Shown here in pieces: positions 34,101-45,522 of a stretch of DNA of 64,000 bases. The stretch is from positions 117,638,458-117,702,457 of the forward strand of contig CM066994.1 in NCBI GenBank assembly GCA_033977485.1, in the 5' to 3' direction. The notes beneath the pieces are model-generated. The model was not told the DNA's origin. It searched no databases and saw nothing but the letters and a program-made list of their open reading frames with translations. This DNA comes from Hydrangea macrophylla (lineage: Eukaryota > Streptophyta > Magnoliopsida > Cornales > Hydrangeaceae). Each line of letters begins with the position of its first letter. Positions within the stretch are counted from its first letter, which is position 1. The position numbers and the translations under genes are program-made.

Positions 34101-37100
34101 AGAATCCTGCAAAAGTAGCCCGTGCACAGATCTAGAAAGAAAAAGTGTCTCGTCTACCACAATTCCAGTCTATGTAGCACGGACACTTCACTTTGGGTAC
34201 CGTCTCCGTATCGTGTCCCGGTCAAACACCAACACTTGTATGACACGCGTCACCACGTGTCAAACTAAAAAATGTGTCTTAAATACTGTAACATCGGACA
34301 CACCTTGATCACGTGTCGGACACTCAGCAGACATGGCGGGACACACAAGTGAATGCAGCATGGTGGCCTCTCATTAGAAATGCATTTTAAAACTTTGAGG
34401 CAATAATCTTAATATTGTAAAATTGGGGATAAGCAATTGGTTCATTTGAGAATTACGGAAACATGTGTGGACATGGAATTGCAAATTGTATATTTAATTC
34501 AAAGATATAATGACTTAATCGTTGTATCCAACTGCCTGAATCCTGTTTAATTGTTATGTTTTGTAATCATTTTATGAGTATATGTTGTAAGTTGCTATTT
34601 GCCTAGATTCTATGGGTGGCAATCAGAATATGTGATGTAATGTTATATTTAATCCTCTTCTTCTTATTTTACTTCAAACTAAACTATACTTTTTAGAAAT
34701 GATTTTTTATTCAACGTATCCTAGCCGTCTCCGTATCCTACATTTTTGGAATTTTCCGTATTGCCGTCTCCGTGTCGTGTCATATCTTGTCATTTCCGTG
34801 TCACGTATCCGTGCTACATAGATTCTAGTATCGATGCATGCGTGTCAACTCATAAATTAAGTCCTTTCAATGACTTCATTAAAGGATCATTTCTAAATGT
34901 CCAAATATGAGTCTGAAGATGCTAAGTACCGTCATCCTTAAAGGCACTAACACTTTCAACTTTAAAAAGCCAAAACTAATAATTGAAGCCAATATTGAAG
35001 TGTTTAGTTTTAACTCTCTAAAATCAAAATCTTTGAGGCACAATAAAGTGCAAGCAAAGATGTGGGAATGGGATGAGGTGGATTAACCTTTATTAGTTTT
35101 TTCCCCAAGATTACTCTTTGAAACTTCAATAATATACATGTGGCGCACGCTGCGCACCAATGTATCCAGGTGTCTCCATTACGCGTCTTACACATGTCCA
35201 ATAGAAAATTTAACGAAAAAAAATAAGGCTAGAAATTCTGGTATACATGATCCTTCTAGGCGTGACCGGCTTCCTAGATGAGGATCAAAAACTCATCAAC
35301 AGCACTATCAAAAGACAAGTAGCTATACACAGTGAAGACCTAAACATTTGGATTAGAGAAACGCAAAGATAGAGACGTAAAAGAGAAACTAAGGCACAAA
35401 CCACTTTTGTATCGTAAAGCTGTCGCTTACCAACAAAGTGGTTACATCTTCATTCTCATGGCCATAGATGGCACATATATCAAGCAACTTGGGCAGATCA
35501 AGCAATTTCTTCTCCTGCAAAAGGACTACAAATGGCATTAGTGAACATCAGTGCACTGAAATATTCAAAAGAAAAAGAAAAAAAATTGCATCATCAAAAA
35601 CATAAATCTCATCGTATTCATAATATTCACAACCATATATTTTTCATATACAACAAATGATTTCACTAATTTGCTAAAATTTTAGACACACATCCCTAAT
35701 ACCCCATAAATAACTCAACGACTTAAAACTAGTTAAAATGCCAGTCATTTTTAATAATAGACGAAGTTTTTATGCAACTAATATGCACATCTACTGCCAA
35801 GATCGAACACACGGGGACATAATGAATGCTCCAGCAACATAAGCTTAAAATTCTGAACATTCACTACGAAACAAATGTTTTATAAACCCAATACCTGAAT
35901 ATAAGTAAAGGTAGAAAAAAGTGATGCAAGAAGTTGCTGAATGATACTGTCAGTGAGCACTCACCACCACCCAGATACCATGTTTCTAGTTTTGTCATGG
36001 CAAATTTGCAATAACATGCAACAGCCATCAAAAAGAGATAAACTTGGCACAACCCAATGCGAATAAAAATTCAACAGCATTATTCAATAATTTGGTTCAG
36101 CCACACTATACTGTCCCCTACCCCGACCCTCCTTCCCCTAAATAGCACGAAGGGGACAAAAAAATAAAAAATAAAAACAAGATTAAATTCCTTTGGATAC
36201 TAAAAAGATATGAAAAAGGAAACAACAGTGAAAATAGGCAAATTACCTGTGTGGTCTTTCAGGGAGAGACTCTCAGAAGCCCTAGCACCAGGATCCCGAT
36301 TAGAAGATCTGCAGCAGAACAGATCAAATAGATTACCAAAAAAAAAAAAGCAGTGACAAACTTGGAGAACAAGTGGGACCAATATCACAATATGAAACCG
36401 TAGTACTTGAACGTACTTTCAATACACAGGCGCGACTTAAACTTACATTCTATACAAAGCCATGAAAACACGCCTACTTAGCTCATATTCCCCTACAATG
36501 ACCCCTGCAACAATTCCCTTAGCTCCACGATGTGGAAAATCATACCACCGACTCCTGAATTTTAGAAAGCTCTCCAGAAATTCATGCAAAGAAGAGTCGC
36601 TCGCCACTGACAAGGATACAAAAAAAGGACTAGAACAGTGAGGATACGAGAATTGGACATATAACATAATTTTTATGGGTAATAACAATTATTGGATATA
36701 ACAAAAAAAAATGTACAATAAGTAATACTGTAGCCACTACAACTACTCTTAATTGTTCTTCAAAAATCCTCTTTATTGACCATGCTGTCACATCTCCAGC
36801 TTCACCAAATGAGCAAATCATTGCACATTCAAAGTTCTACTCCATTAAATTGCATACTTAGACATAACATCCACTTATATTCATGCCCACATACACATTA
36901 ATGAGATAATTGACACATTTGCACCCAAGTCAATCCTTCAAAAGTAAGTTGGTATTTCCACAAACAAGTCAATACATTATCACTCTTTGGTGATCCACTG
37001 AAGCCAAAAGACTTCGGACCCTTTCAATAGAATCCAATTACCTTAACCCTGACAACATAACACATCCACAAAACATAAAAAAAATAACTTTACACTACAG

Positions 37101-37843
37101 AGTAATGCTATGCTTCTGAAATTTTGTATCCCAAATGAGTTCTCCACACGTTGAAGTGGCCCAGTTGATTTTTATGGGAGGATGTTTAAGTGGTCTGGTC
37201 CTTCCATTACTGAAGGTGGTCTCACCAGTTGGGATACAAAACTACTCTCACACTTAACAACATCCAAGAGAGTTACCCACAACTAAATTAAAGAGTATCA
37301 ACAAATTCATTAACCCATTGTCTCGAAACAAAGTGAATAAAACACAACACTCAAGAGTAACATATACTAATAACAAGCTAAAATTCATAAATTCATCAAA
37401 AAAAATCACTAACCTTCTCTCCAGAAATCTCTAGGGTTCAATTTAAGCAACCGAGACAGCTCTCTGTTCAGAAGATCTACCACTCGCTGCGACTCCACCG
37501 GATCCGAGCCCCCCTCATCGGCGCCCAGACCGGCCGCAACCGCCTCATCTTGCGGCAAGTAATTCACAAATCTTCCACCATGTAATTTACTAGAAACCCA
37601 GGTCCCATTATCACCCATCTGAACCCTACTTGTCGGTACGGCCGCACCACTACTGGTCGATGTGGCGGCGGTGTCTGATTGGCGCGAAGTGGATTGTCGG
37701 AGAGAGTTGGAGAGTGTCGGATTGGGGTTTGCTTCACTTGGGGTTGAATTGGGAACCCTAGGAACGTACTTCTTTTGAGTTTTGGTGGAACCCTTGTTGC
37801 CGTCTGGCCTGCTTTGGGCGGCGCATCGGTTCGACTTCGACAT
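28198..37843 (-). CDS. ASCC2: ASCC2 homologue (activating signal cointegrator 1 complex subunit 2), nine exons
   Basis: Minus-strand exons: 37843-37414, 36606-36447, 36308-36247, 35525-35431, 34034-33921, 32437-32372, 31547-31450, 30681-30242, 29291-28198. All junctions have GT/AG and the phases agree, giving 852 codons plus TAG. ASCC2 is the ubiquitin-reading subunit of the ASC-1 complex; in animals and yeast (Cue3) the complex acts with the helicase ASCC3 in clearing collided ribosomes and in alkylation-damage response. Diagnostic stretches are FLKFRSRWYDFPHRGAKGI, LLDLPKLLDICAIYGHENED, MDFINDAVVSMDALVTAYKP, KMFPANVDDPVIRADILVQT and GWIVMDDEQLQYL. The CUE domain is at about residues 537-585 (IKDIFPDYGKGFLSACLE). 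The C-terminus is acidic, then Arg/Gly-rich. Start ATG is 37841-37843; a longer in-frame open stretch upstream lies in a (GA)n leader. No break is seen. Confidence 0.93.
30729..31020. mobile_element. Tourist-like MITE in an ASCC2 intron, TSD TTA
   Basis: Ends GGCTCCATTTGGTTCGCGGA and its inverted counterpart ending CATGAAACAGACAGCC, with TTA at 30726-30728 and 31021-31023. Uninterrupted relative of 16584-17062. Lies between exons 7 and 8. Confidence 0.75.
32810..32872. repeat. T and C homopolymers in an ASCC2 intron
   Basis: About T20 at 32812-32831 and a C run of about 20 at 32849-32869, unusual in an AT-rich intron. Between ASCC2 exons 5 and 6. Confidence 0.8.
32951..33339. mobile_element. 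GTGTC-rich foldback element, copy 2
   Basis: Ends GGCTATGTAGCACAGATAC and ATCAGTGCTACATAGCC. Lies between ASCC2 exons 5 and 6. Inside are CGATTCGGACACGG and ACACCGCACGGATACGACAC words. Confidence 0.7.
34171..34834. mobile_element. GTGTC-rich foldback element, copy 3
   Basis: Ends TCTATGTAGCACGGACACTT and the inverted GTATCCGTGCTACATAGA. Rich in CCGTCTCCGTATCGTGTC and CACGTGTCGGACAC words. Lies between ASCC2 exons 4 and 5. Confidence 0.75.
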
Positions 37844-37846
37844 TCT

Positions 37847-37878
<32 letters not shown>

Positions 37879-38188
37879 TGATCGGAGAATTGTTGGGAGG
37901 AAAAGATTTTGGTGATTGGTGGATGCGATTTGAATTTAGGTTCAATATACCATAAGATACAATAAAATGTAGCGGCTCTGGATCGGATTTGTGGGATCCA
38001 ATTTGTGATATTGAATTCGATATGATAAGAAATTCGTTAATTAAATTTGAATTTAGATTTGTGGATATTCGCCCATATTTGTTAAGCACTAAAAAAATAC
38101 TTTAAGTAAATTAAGATTTTTTTTTTATTAAATGGATATCCGTTAAACACTAAAAAAAAAGCTTTTAATTAGATATCGTTAAAGGGAA
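37844..38188. promoter_or_regulatory. ASCC2 upstream region with (GA)n leader
   Basis: A GAGAGA run at about 37849-37878 (CT-rich on the transcribed sense) directly precedes the ASCC2 start, as in many plant 5' UTRs. No clear TATA box was fixed. The rest is AT-rich. Confidence 0.4.
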
Positions 38189-38324
38189 TTGCTATATACA
38201 CCGCTAGTTTTGTTATGTACACCGCTCAACTGTACAAAAATAAGAATTTTTAGAAGAAAAATGATTAAAATAAAAAAATTTGGATGTACATAGTAAATAT
38301 ACGGGTATACATAGCAATTTCCTA
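38189..38324. mobile_element. Foldback MITE, about 136 bp
   Basis: Ends GGGAATTGCTATATACACCG and the inverted GGGTATACATAGCAATTTCC. Confidence 0.65.
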
Positions 38325-38758
38325 TAATATATATACATATATATATATATATATTCTAATCGGATATCCGTTAAGAACCAAAAGAATTTAGGGTTAGTTA
38401 ATATATAACCCATTACTGACAACCATTCTAGAAATAGGCCAACTTACAAGTCTATTTAGGAATTACTCCTTCAATCATTTTGGAAGACCAAACTACCCCC
38501 AATGTTCAAGCTGCTAAAAATGTGCAGAAATTACTTCCCATCAAATCAACGACAAATCAGGGGTTCAAAATTCGAAAATCAAATACTAATTTGGGATGAA
38601 AAACACTTGTGTTCTTAAATCACACCTTTGTTTCCTTTCTCATCTGATTATGTCACCGAAACACACTAATTAATCAAAATCGCCTGAAATAAACTAGAAG
38701 ACGAAAATGGTGGATCAAAGCTGAAGGATCAATTTGGGTTTCGATCAAACGTACTAAG

Positions 38759-38771
38759 ATGGGTATCAAAG
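38759..38771 (+). CDS. Possible first exon of an XPG/FEN1-like nuclease gene
   Basis: ATG GGT ATC AAA G followed by GTAAG, a strong donor, with a leader-like sequence before it. Proteins of the FEN1 family begin MGIKG, and a tiny first exon ending in this phase would fit. It lies about 0.9 kb from the divergent ASCC2 start. No further exon is visible up to 58570; the next one would have to lie beyond retroelement A or be lost. This is a weak call from 13 bases. Confidence 0.2.
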
Positions 38772-39099
38772 GTAAGAATCATCTAGTGTATCAATATATG
38801 TTAAAAATAACTTTCACAGTTTTATTAATCATGCATGCTTAATTTCATCATTCTCTGCAATAATTTCACCACACAATACTCACCATCCGTGATATTGATA
38901 AAAAAGATAGGGTTTTTTCAAAACCCAATATTACACCTTTTTTTTTTACATATTCAACTCAAACCAGTCACTCAATTACATTATATTTAACGATTTTTTT
39001 TTTGGTCTATTTTCTTCTACATTCGAGATTTTAGAGTTCTCCTTGTTCTCAATTACATCATAAAAAAATATGTCGTTTTCTTTTTTCTTTTTTTTAATA

Positions 39100-39389
39100 C
39101 TCACTACCGGTGATATTGATGAGAAATTTATGCACTGTAGTTTAGTGTTCATCGTTGTTTAATTACCGAGGTGAGTAATTTCGCAGTCTCTAAAAACATG
39201 TGAAATTTAAGTGAGAAATTTTTTAGAATTTCTCACCAATAAAGTGAAAAATGTCTCACAAATTTTATAACAAATGAAGTGAGAAATTTCCCAATCTGTT
39301 TGTTATTTCATTCTTAGACATAGGTGAAATTTCCTAATTATTCTATTGAAACTCCCCTTTGTCAGAAATTGTTCATCATTCTTGGTATT
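39100..39389. repeat. GTGAGAAATTTCTCAC-type dispersed motif block, left part
   Basis: Copies of GTGAGAAATTT and its complement recur here and continue on the far side of element A at 55726-57000. Element A evidently landed inside this block. Confidence 0.6.
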
Positions 39390-40006
39390 TGATACGCCCA
39401 GAAATATTCCGCTACAGTCAAACCTCCACGTCAACAGCAAAGGACCCGGATTATCCAGAAAGGGGGCTGGTGGCCCACCGATCCCGAGGTCTTTTGAGTG
39501 TAACCGCTCGGTATGCTCGCACAGCCCTGGCATGCGGCGTAGAAGCTCTCCATGAGGTGCAGTTTGACAGCCAAGCTGCTCAGCAGTTTCCTAAATCAGT
39601 CAGAAGACTAATGGAATGTGAAAATAGTTTCCTAAGCCATTTAGGAAACCTCCCATGATTTATGCTCATCAACTTGTAACTAGATAGGGCTTCCTTACTA
39701 AATTAGTTGCCTTGTACGGGTGGCCTCTTGCACCATTAAAAGGGGCTAGTCACTCCCATCAAAGGGAATCGCATTCTTAACTTGGAGAATAGCTATACAC
39801 ACTCATCTCATATGCATACACCCGGTCGGTATTGTTGGTAATGCCACCCAATTGTTAGCTCACCAGGCCCGCCGGTGATCTGCTAGTGAAGCGCACTGAC
39901 GCACCCGTGGATGTAGGTCACCTTATTAATGGGACCGAACCACATACAATTGCTTGTGCCACCATATCTCTCTCTTCATCTCTCTTACCAATTTTTGGCA
40001 TCATCA
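39390..40006 (+). repeat. 5' LTR of element A
   Basis: 617 bp. The TATA region reads CACCATTAAAAGGGG (about 39731-39745), whereas the 3' LTR has CACCTATAAAAAGGG; the 5' promoter seems to have lost its TATA box. About 33 differences from the 3' LTR were counted by eye (about 5%). Confidence 0.95.
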
Positions 40007-40008
40007 GT

Positions 40009-40028
40009 TTGGCGCCGTCTGTGGGAAG
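40009..40028 (+). promoter_or_regulatory. Primer-binding site of element A
   Basis: TTGGCGCCGTCTGTGGGAAG two bases after the LTR, as usual for a tRNA primer site. The same word follows the B 5' LTR (from 45463). I do not assign the tRNA. Confidence 0.8.
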
Positions 40029-40067
40029 CGACAAAGTTTTTCACCAACAAATTCTTGACTGATCAAC

Positions 40068-41430
40068 ATGCCACCGAAGACGGGTAAGAAAGCTACTGCT
40101 CCGACCAGTCTGGAGAACTTGCAGCTCGAGCAGCAGGCCGCCTCCATGACCTCCGAGCAGATGACGGTGGCGCTCGTACAACTCCTAGAAGGCCAACGGT
40201 AAACCCAGCAGCAAATCGAAGCGCTGTTGGCCTTGCAGGAGAAGCGCCCTCAAACAGAGAACCAGACCGGGAAGAGTGCCCCCATCTGGGAGCCCAGAAG
40301 AGTTTGAATCCATACCCACTCTGCGCCGGTATCCCCGTCGGATTGGGAACACGCCCGGGAAGGTGACCGTAGCGAAGCACCCAGGCGGAAAGCTTGAACC
40401 AATCCTCATCGGGTGGAAGATGCCAGAGACATCATCAACATGCGACGCGCCTCCAGAGGGGAGGGATCAGGGCCAAAGACCCGAGAATCAACAAAAGATC
40501 CTCCGGCCCCGGAGCCGGGGAGATCTTAGGCATACGATTACCCGGAGTTGGAGCCGGATTCTATCCCTGAGGTCAACACGCTTCGAAAAGGAAGCCTCGT
40601 AGTCTGATCCGACTTACCGCTCGAACATCGAAAGGAAGACCGAGCAGGATGACATGAATGCTCAAATCCAGGGCTTGCAAAAACAAATTGAGCAATTGAG
40701 TCACAAGCAGCGCCCTGACCATACCAACATGGAGACCGAGTAACCCTATACTACTCAGATCACCGGATTCCCCATCCCGCGGAAGTTCAAGCCACCGTAT
40801 CTCAGTTCTTACGACGGGATAGGGAGCCCAATGGATCACATTCGAACCTACAGGGCCCAGATGGCGTTGGTTACCACCGTCGACAAATTATTGTGCCTGG
40901 CCTTCCCCAGCACTCTCAAGGGGCCAGCAGTGCAGTGGTTCCACGCCCTCAAGCCCAGAACGATTTATGACTTCAAGACGCTGATCAAGCTGTTCATTAG
41001 CCAGTTCGTAGGGATGTTCGACTGGTCGCAACCGGATACTCAGCTGTTGACTGTCAAACAGCACAAGGGCGAATCCCTAAGGGAGTATGTGGAACGCTTC
41101 AATCAGCAGAGGCTCCAGATCCGCAATTTGACTAACAGCGGCCATTATGGCTTTCTGCTCTGGAGTTCAACACACCAAGATTGCTACGTCGTTCCATCAA
41201 GACCGACCGACAACCCTGGTGTAGCTCTCGGAGAGGGTCGAAAAGTACATAGACACGAAAGAATTTTAGAAGTCCAAACGTGCCGGCTTCGCGGGAGATG
41301 AATCCCCGAAAGCCAAACGGCGGCGTGAGGACTCTGAGAAGGGCCCCGTAAAAAAGCCCAAGCAAGACCAGTAGAGAGAAGGTCCGGATCAGCCCCAGAT
41401 CGCTTTCACGCCTCTGTCTTGACCAATCCA
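40068..41430 (+). pseudogene. Element A gag, broken
   Basis: Starts at the ATG in MPPKTGKKATAP, matching the B gag start (MPPKKGKKT). A stop (TAA) lies at about 40200 and frame changes follow. The capsid-type core is still readable at 40831-41160 (LKGPAVQWFHALKPRTIYDF and LREYVERFNQQRLQIRN), then another shift. It encoded the particle protein that packages element RNA. B keeps the intact counterpart. Confidence 0.85.
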
Positions 41431-41437
41431 CGAGGTT

Positions 41438-42370
41438 ATGGCCGCCGCTGAGGCGCAGAGATTACTTCAACAGCCGGCAAAACTAAAAGCCCCGCCCGGG
41501 AAGAGGAATTGGGATAAGTTTTGCCGCTTCCATAGAGACCATGGCCACAACACAGAGGATTGCTTCAAGTTAAAGATAGCCATTGAAAAACTGATTGAGC
41601 AGGGGCATCTTGCAAAATGCATCGCAACAGATGGACGGCCTGCGCAAGGAGCCCGAGCTCCCGGTCAAATACAGCCTCTTGGTCAAATCAATGTGATCTC
41701 TGGAGGAACGTTGGGCGTCAGGGACTCACAATCGGCACAGAAGAGGTATACTCGGGCATCCCGGGCGGATGTCTGGCAGGTCCAATCCACCAGCTCCCCG
41801 CCAACTAATGTTTTGACGTTCACCTCCGACGATTTGCAGGGCGTCCACTGCCCCCATGATGACCCGTTGGTTGTGACGCTCTCCATAGCCAATTACATGG
41901 TCAAGAGGGTATTGGAAGACATAGGCAGCTCGACCGACATCATGTTCATGTTAGCGTTCGATCAGCTCGGGATAGCCAGGGATCGCCTCCGACCGGTTTC
42001 TACTCCCCTGGTAGGTTTTAACGGATCAAGCACCCAACCGCTCGATACCGTGGAACTCCCCGTGCTTATGGGAACTTACCCTCAGCAGACCTCCCTATTG
42101 GCAAATTTTGTGATCGTGGAGGCCCCATCTGCCTACAATGTCATCCTCGGGAGGCCTACACTCAACAAAGCCAGGGCCGTCGTCTCTACTCATAGTTTGA
42201 CAGTTAAGTTCCTGACCTCACATGGACCCAGGAGCCTACATAGAGATCAGGCGACCGCCCGGAGTTGCTATGTCAGTTCCCTTCGGCGGGGAGTCATCAC
42301 CGAGACATTGAACACCAGGAGATGGACCCGAGGGACCAGAATGATAAAGTGGGTCCGATCAAAGAATTAG
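41438..42370 (+). pseudogene. Element A gag end (zinc knuckle) and protease
   Basis: Open for 310 codons. The zinc knuckle is CRFHRDHGHNTEDC. The protease region carries EDIGSSTDIMFMLAFDQLGI where related elements have a DGGSSADIL-like active site; the D-[ST/G]-G triad looks altered, so the enzyme is doubtful. FVIVEAPSAYNVILGRPTLN is the second conserved protease block. The frame ends at a stop (TAG) before the reverse transcriptase. Confidence 0.85.
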
Positions 42371-43706
42371 AACAAGTGACGTTGGACCCATAACTCCCAG
42401 ACCGAACGGTCAGCATCGACACCCTGCTGGAGACCCGCCTTAAGGAGAAGCTGATTCAATTCCTACAATAGAGTCAGGATGTGTTCGCCTGGTGCCATGA
42501 AGATATGCCCGGGGTTGATCCCCGATTAATGTCTCATCGGCTCAATGTCAACCCAGACTCCCGGCAGGTTAAGCAGAAGAGACGGGGCATGGCCCTCGAG
42601 AGACAATGAAGCTCCTCAAAGCCCAATCCATATGAGAGGTCCACTATCCCGACTGGCTAGCCAATGTAGTACTCGTTAAGAAAAGCAACGGGAAGTGGAG
42701 GATGTGTGTGGACTTCACCGACTTGAACAAAGCCTGCCCCAAGGACTGCTATCCGCTGCCCAAGATAGTTCTCCTTGTGGATTCCACGGCCGGCCATGCG
42801 CTCCTCTCATTTATGGACGCCTACTCAGGGTACAATCAGATCAACATGCACCTCGGGGACGAAGAAAAGACCTCGTTCATCACGGATCAAGGGACCTACT
42901 GCTATAAAGTCATGCCCTTCGGCCTCAAAAATGCCGGGGCAACTTATCAACGCCTGGTCAATCACATGTTCAAAGACTTGATCGGGAAATCAATGGAGGT
43001 ATATGTTGACGATCTGCTGGTCAAAAGCCGAGACAAGTCTGACCATCTGGAACATTTGGCCGGGACCTTCAGCATTTTGAGGAAGTTCGGGATGAGGTTG
43101 AACCCGACCAAGTGCACATTTGGCGTCTCATCCAGAAAGTTCTTGGGGCACCTGGTCAGCAGGCGGGGAATCAAAGCAAACCCCAAGAAAATCCAGGCCG
43201 TCATCAACATGCGGTCGCCCAGGTCAACGAAAGATGTACAAAGTCTGGCCGGACGAGTTGCCACGTTGAATAGGTTCATGCCTCGAGCAACCGATCGGTG
43301 CCTACCATTCTTCAAGATACTCCGTAAGGCGTTTCAATGGTCAGAGGAGTGTGAGGAGGCATTCCAGGAACTCAAGAAGTACTTGGCGTCTCCCCCTCTG
43401 CTCTCAACACCCGTACCGGGGGAAGAATTGTTCCTATACCTGGCAGTATCACCTTTAGTGGTCAGCTCGGCACTCGTTAGGGAAGAGCATGGGATACAGT
43501 TCCCAGTGTACTATACCAGCCGGGCGCTCCAAGGCATGGAGAGCAGATACTCCCGCATCGAAAAACTTGCATTCGCTCTCATCACCTCCGCCCGGAGACT
43601 CCGTCCATACTTTCAGGCCCATGTCATTGTGGTCCTTACTGACCAACCTCTCCGCAGGATCTTAAGCAGGCCTGACACGTCCGGGAGGCTCGTCAAGTGG
43701 GCCGTA
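42371..43706 (+). pseudogene. Element A reverse transcriptase and first RNase H, interrupted
   Basis: Stops lie in the N-terminal part (near 42470 and 42608). From about 42702 the frame is open: MCVDFTDLNKACPKDCYPLP, then FMDAYSGYNQI, then the catalytic YVDDLLVKS, and the thumb (KFLGHLVSRRGIKANPKKI). The Ty3-type RNase H follows to LTDQPLRRILSRPDTSGRLV. It is cut by insertion C at 43707 and the same frame resumes at 49355 after the CCGTA duplication, so the insertion is the only event at this point. Confidence 0.92.
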
Positions 43707-44372
43707 TGACACAAGAATTTTTCTGTGTGCGCTTGTGTGCTATACCCAAGTGTAGGTAATCGTGCAAGTAATATAGTACTGGAAGTCCAGGTCGATCCCA
43801 CAGGGAAGGCTGAAAATTAATTACCTAGATTAAACTCTAAAAAGAAAAAGAAAATTTAATGCTTAAGGAAACTGTAGAACACGGAGTTCTACAATTAACA
43901 ACTATTAAAATTAAAAGCAACTAAATTACTTTAAACTGATGACTAACTAGTTAACTAGAATGATATTTTGAAACTGGTTTTCTTAGTAAAAGGAAAGTGT
44001 TGGGATCACGCGAATCCACAGTGACCTAGCCATTTACCATGCAATTGCGTTAAAGCTCATTGGAGCACATCTTCTACAATATTCCGTATTTTTCTAAAGG
44101 TAGAGAATCCATAGCCCTTTCATGACCGGGACTATATCATCCAAATTAAGTTCGAAATACATGAAAGCGGTTTAAAACAATAGTTAAGACTCGCACCTAC
44201 AACGGTGTTAGCATTGAGGGTGGTTTGCAAAAGATATTGAAGAAAAATACTTTAAGACCTCAAGTTTAGAGACTGTTTTGACAAACTGAGCATTTAGGGA
44301 CAGTTTGATAACAAATCTGTGAAATAGATAGTCCAGGAATACTGTATTGAATGTTCTCAAGAATCAGAGGGT

Positions 44373-44520
44373 TCAATCGATCGTCGCGCTTTCGATCGAT
44401 CGAACATCTTCATCTCTCGATCGATCGAACATCTTAATCTCTCGATCGATCGAAATATCTTCGATCCATTGACTGTATCTCTGTCTCGATCGATCGAAAT
44501 GTGTTCGATCGATCGAACAC
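44373..44520. repeat. Array of CGATCGATCGA palindromes
   Basis: Six or more copies of TCGATCGATCGAA or close forms, spaced about 20-35 bp, with CATCTT or ATCTC spacers. Weaker related copies lie in the other end of C at about 49008-49095. Confidence 0.85.
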
Positions 44521-45522
44521 ATGAATTATTCTGATGCATGGCAGAGGCTTGAAATCACAGTTTCATCGCGATTTCCCAACCTGGGGACTACTCATACATG
44601 GTCTGGAGTGTCACAGATGCGTTTTTAATATAAAGATCCATTAAGGTGTCGTTTGGTTGTGATTTAAACATGAAATCTTTAAAAAAACAAATAATTTAAC
44701 ATTACCTAACATGCAAAGCTATGATTCTAGCAGATGAAACTATGATAACTACTGAAAGAATGTAAATAAAATAATATAAAGTGATACGCCCAAATTTGGC
44801 TCTATCCTATGACCGAGCGGTTCAAATCAACAATCAGTCCATGCCCCGGGCAAATCATGCACCACTCCTCAAAAGCATCAGCCCGAGCAGTTTAGTCTAC
44901 TCATCAGCCCGAGCGGTTCATTCACGACCCAGCCAGCAGGTCAAAAAAACCGCACATGCATATCCCGCCACGGGAATAGCTCATCCGGGCCCACAGGCGT
45001 GATCCCGAGCATTACGGGCAGTTTCCTACCCAAGCTAGAAGACTAATGGAAAGTGCACACTATTTCCTAATCCAATTAGGAAACCCCCACAATTAATGTC
45101 AATCTATATTAATTGGATTATATTTCCTTATCCATGTATGGGTAGGTCTCTTACATCTATAAAAGAGACCTCTCACCCCCAATTAAAAGGGCCGCCAATT
45201 CTGTAGTCTACACAGCACCTCTATAAAAATTCACCATTATATGCATACACCCGGCCGGTATTACTGGTAGTGCCGCCCCTCTTTGTTGGCTCACCAGGCC
45301 CGCCGGTGATCTGCTAGTGAACGTGCTCAGACACACACGTGGACGTAGGTACCTTCATTAACAGGGCCGAACCACATACAAAAAACAGGCTCTCTCTCAC
45401 TCTTTCTCTCTCTCCCCTAAAATTGCTCTACTCTACTCTTACCAATTTTTGGCATCATCAGTTTGGCGCCGTCTGTGGGAATGACACAGTCTTCTCATCA
45501 ACAAATCTCTTAACTGATCATC

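Noticed and set aside
37844..38089. N-terminal extension of ASCC2 up to 38089
   Set aside because: The added part is Asn/Ser-rich and ends in a (GA)n-encoded Leu-Ser run, typical of a 5' UTR; the ATG at 37843 starts the conserved protein.
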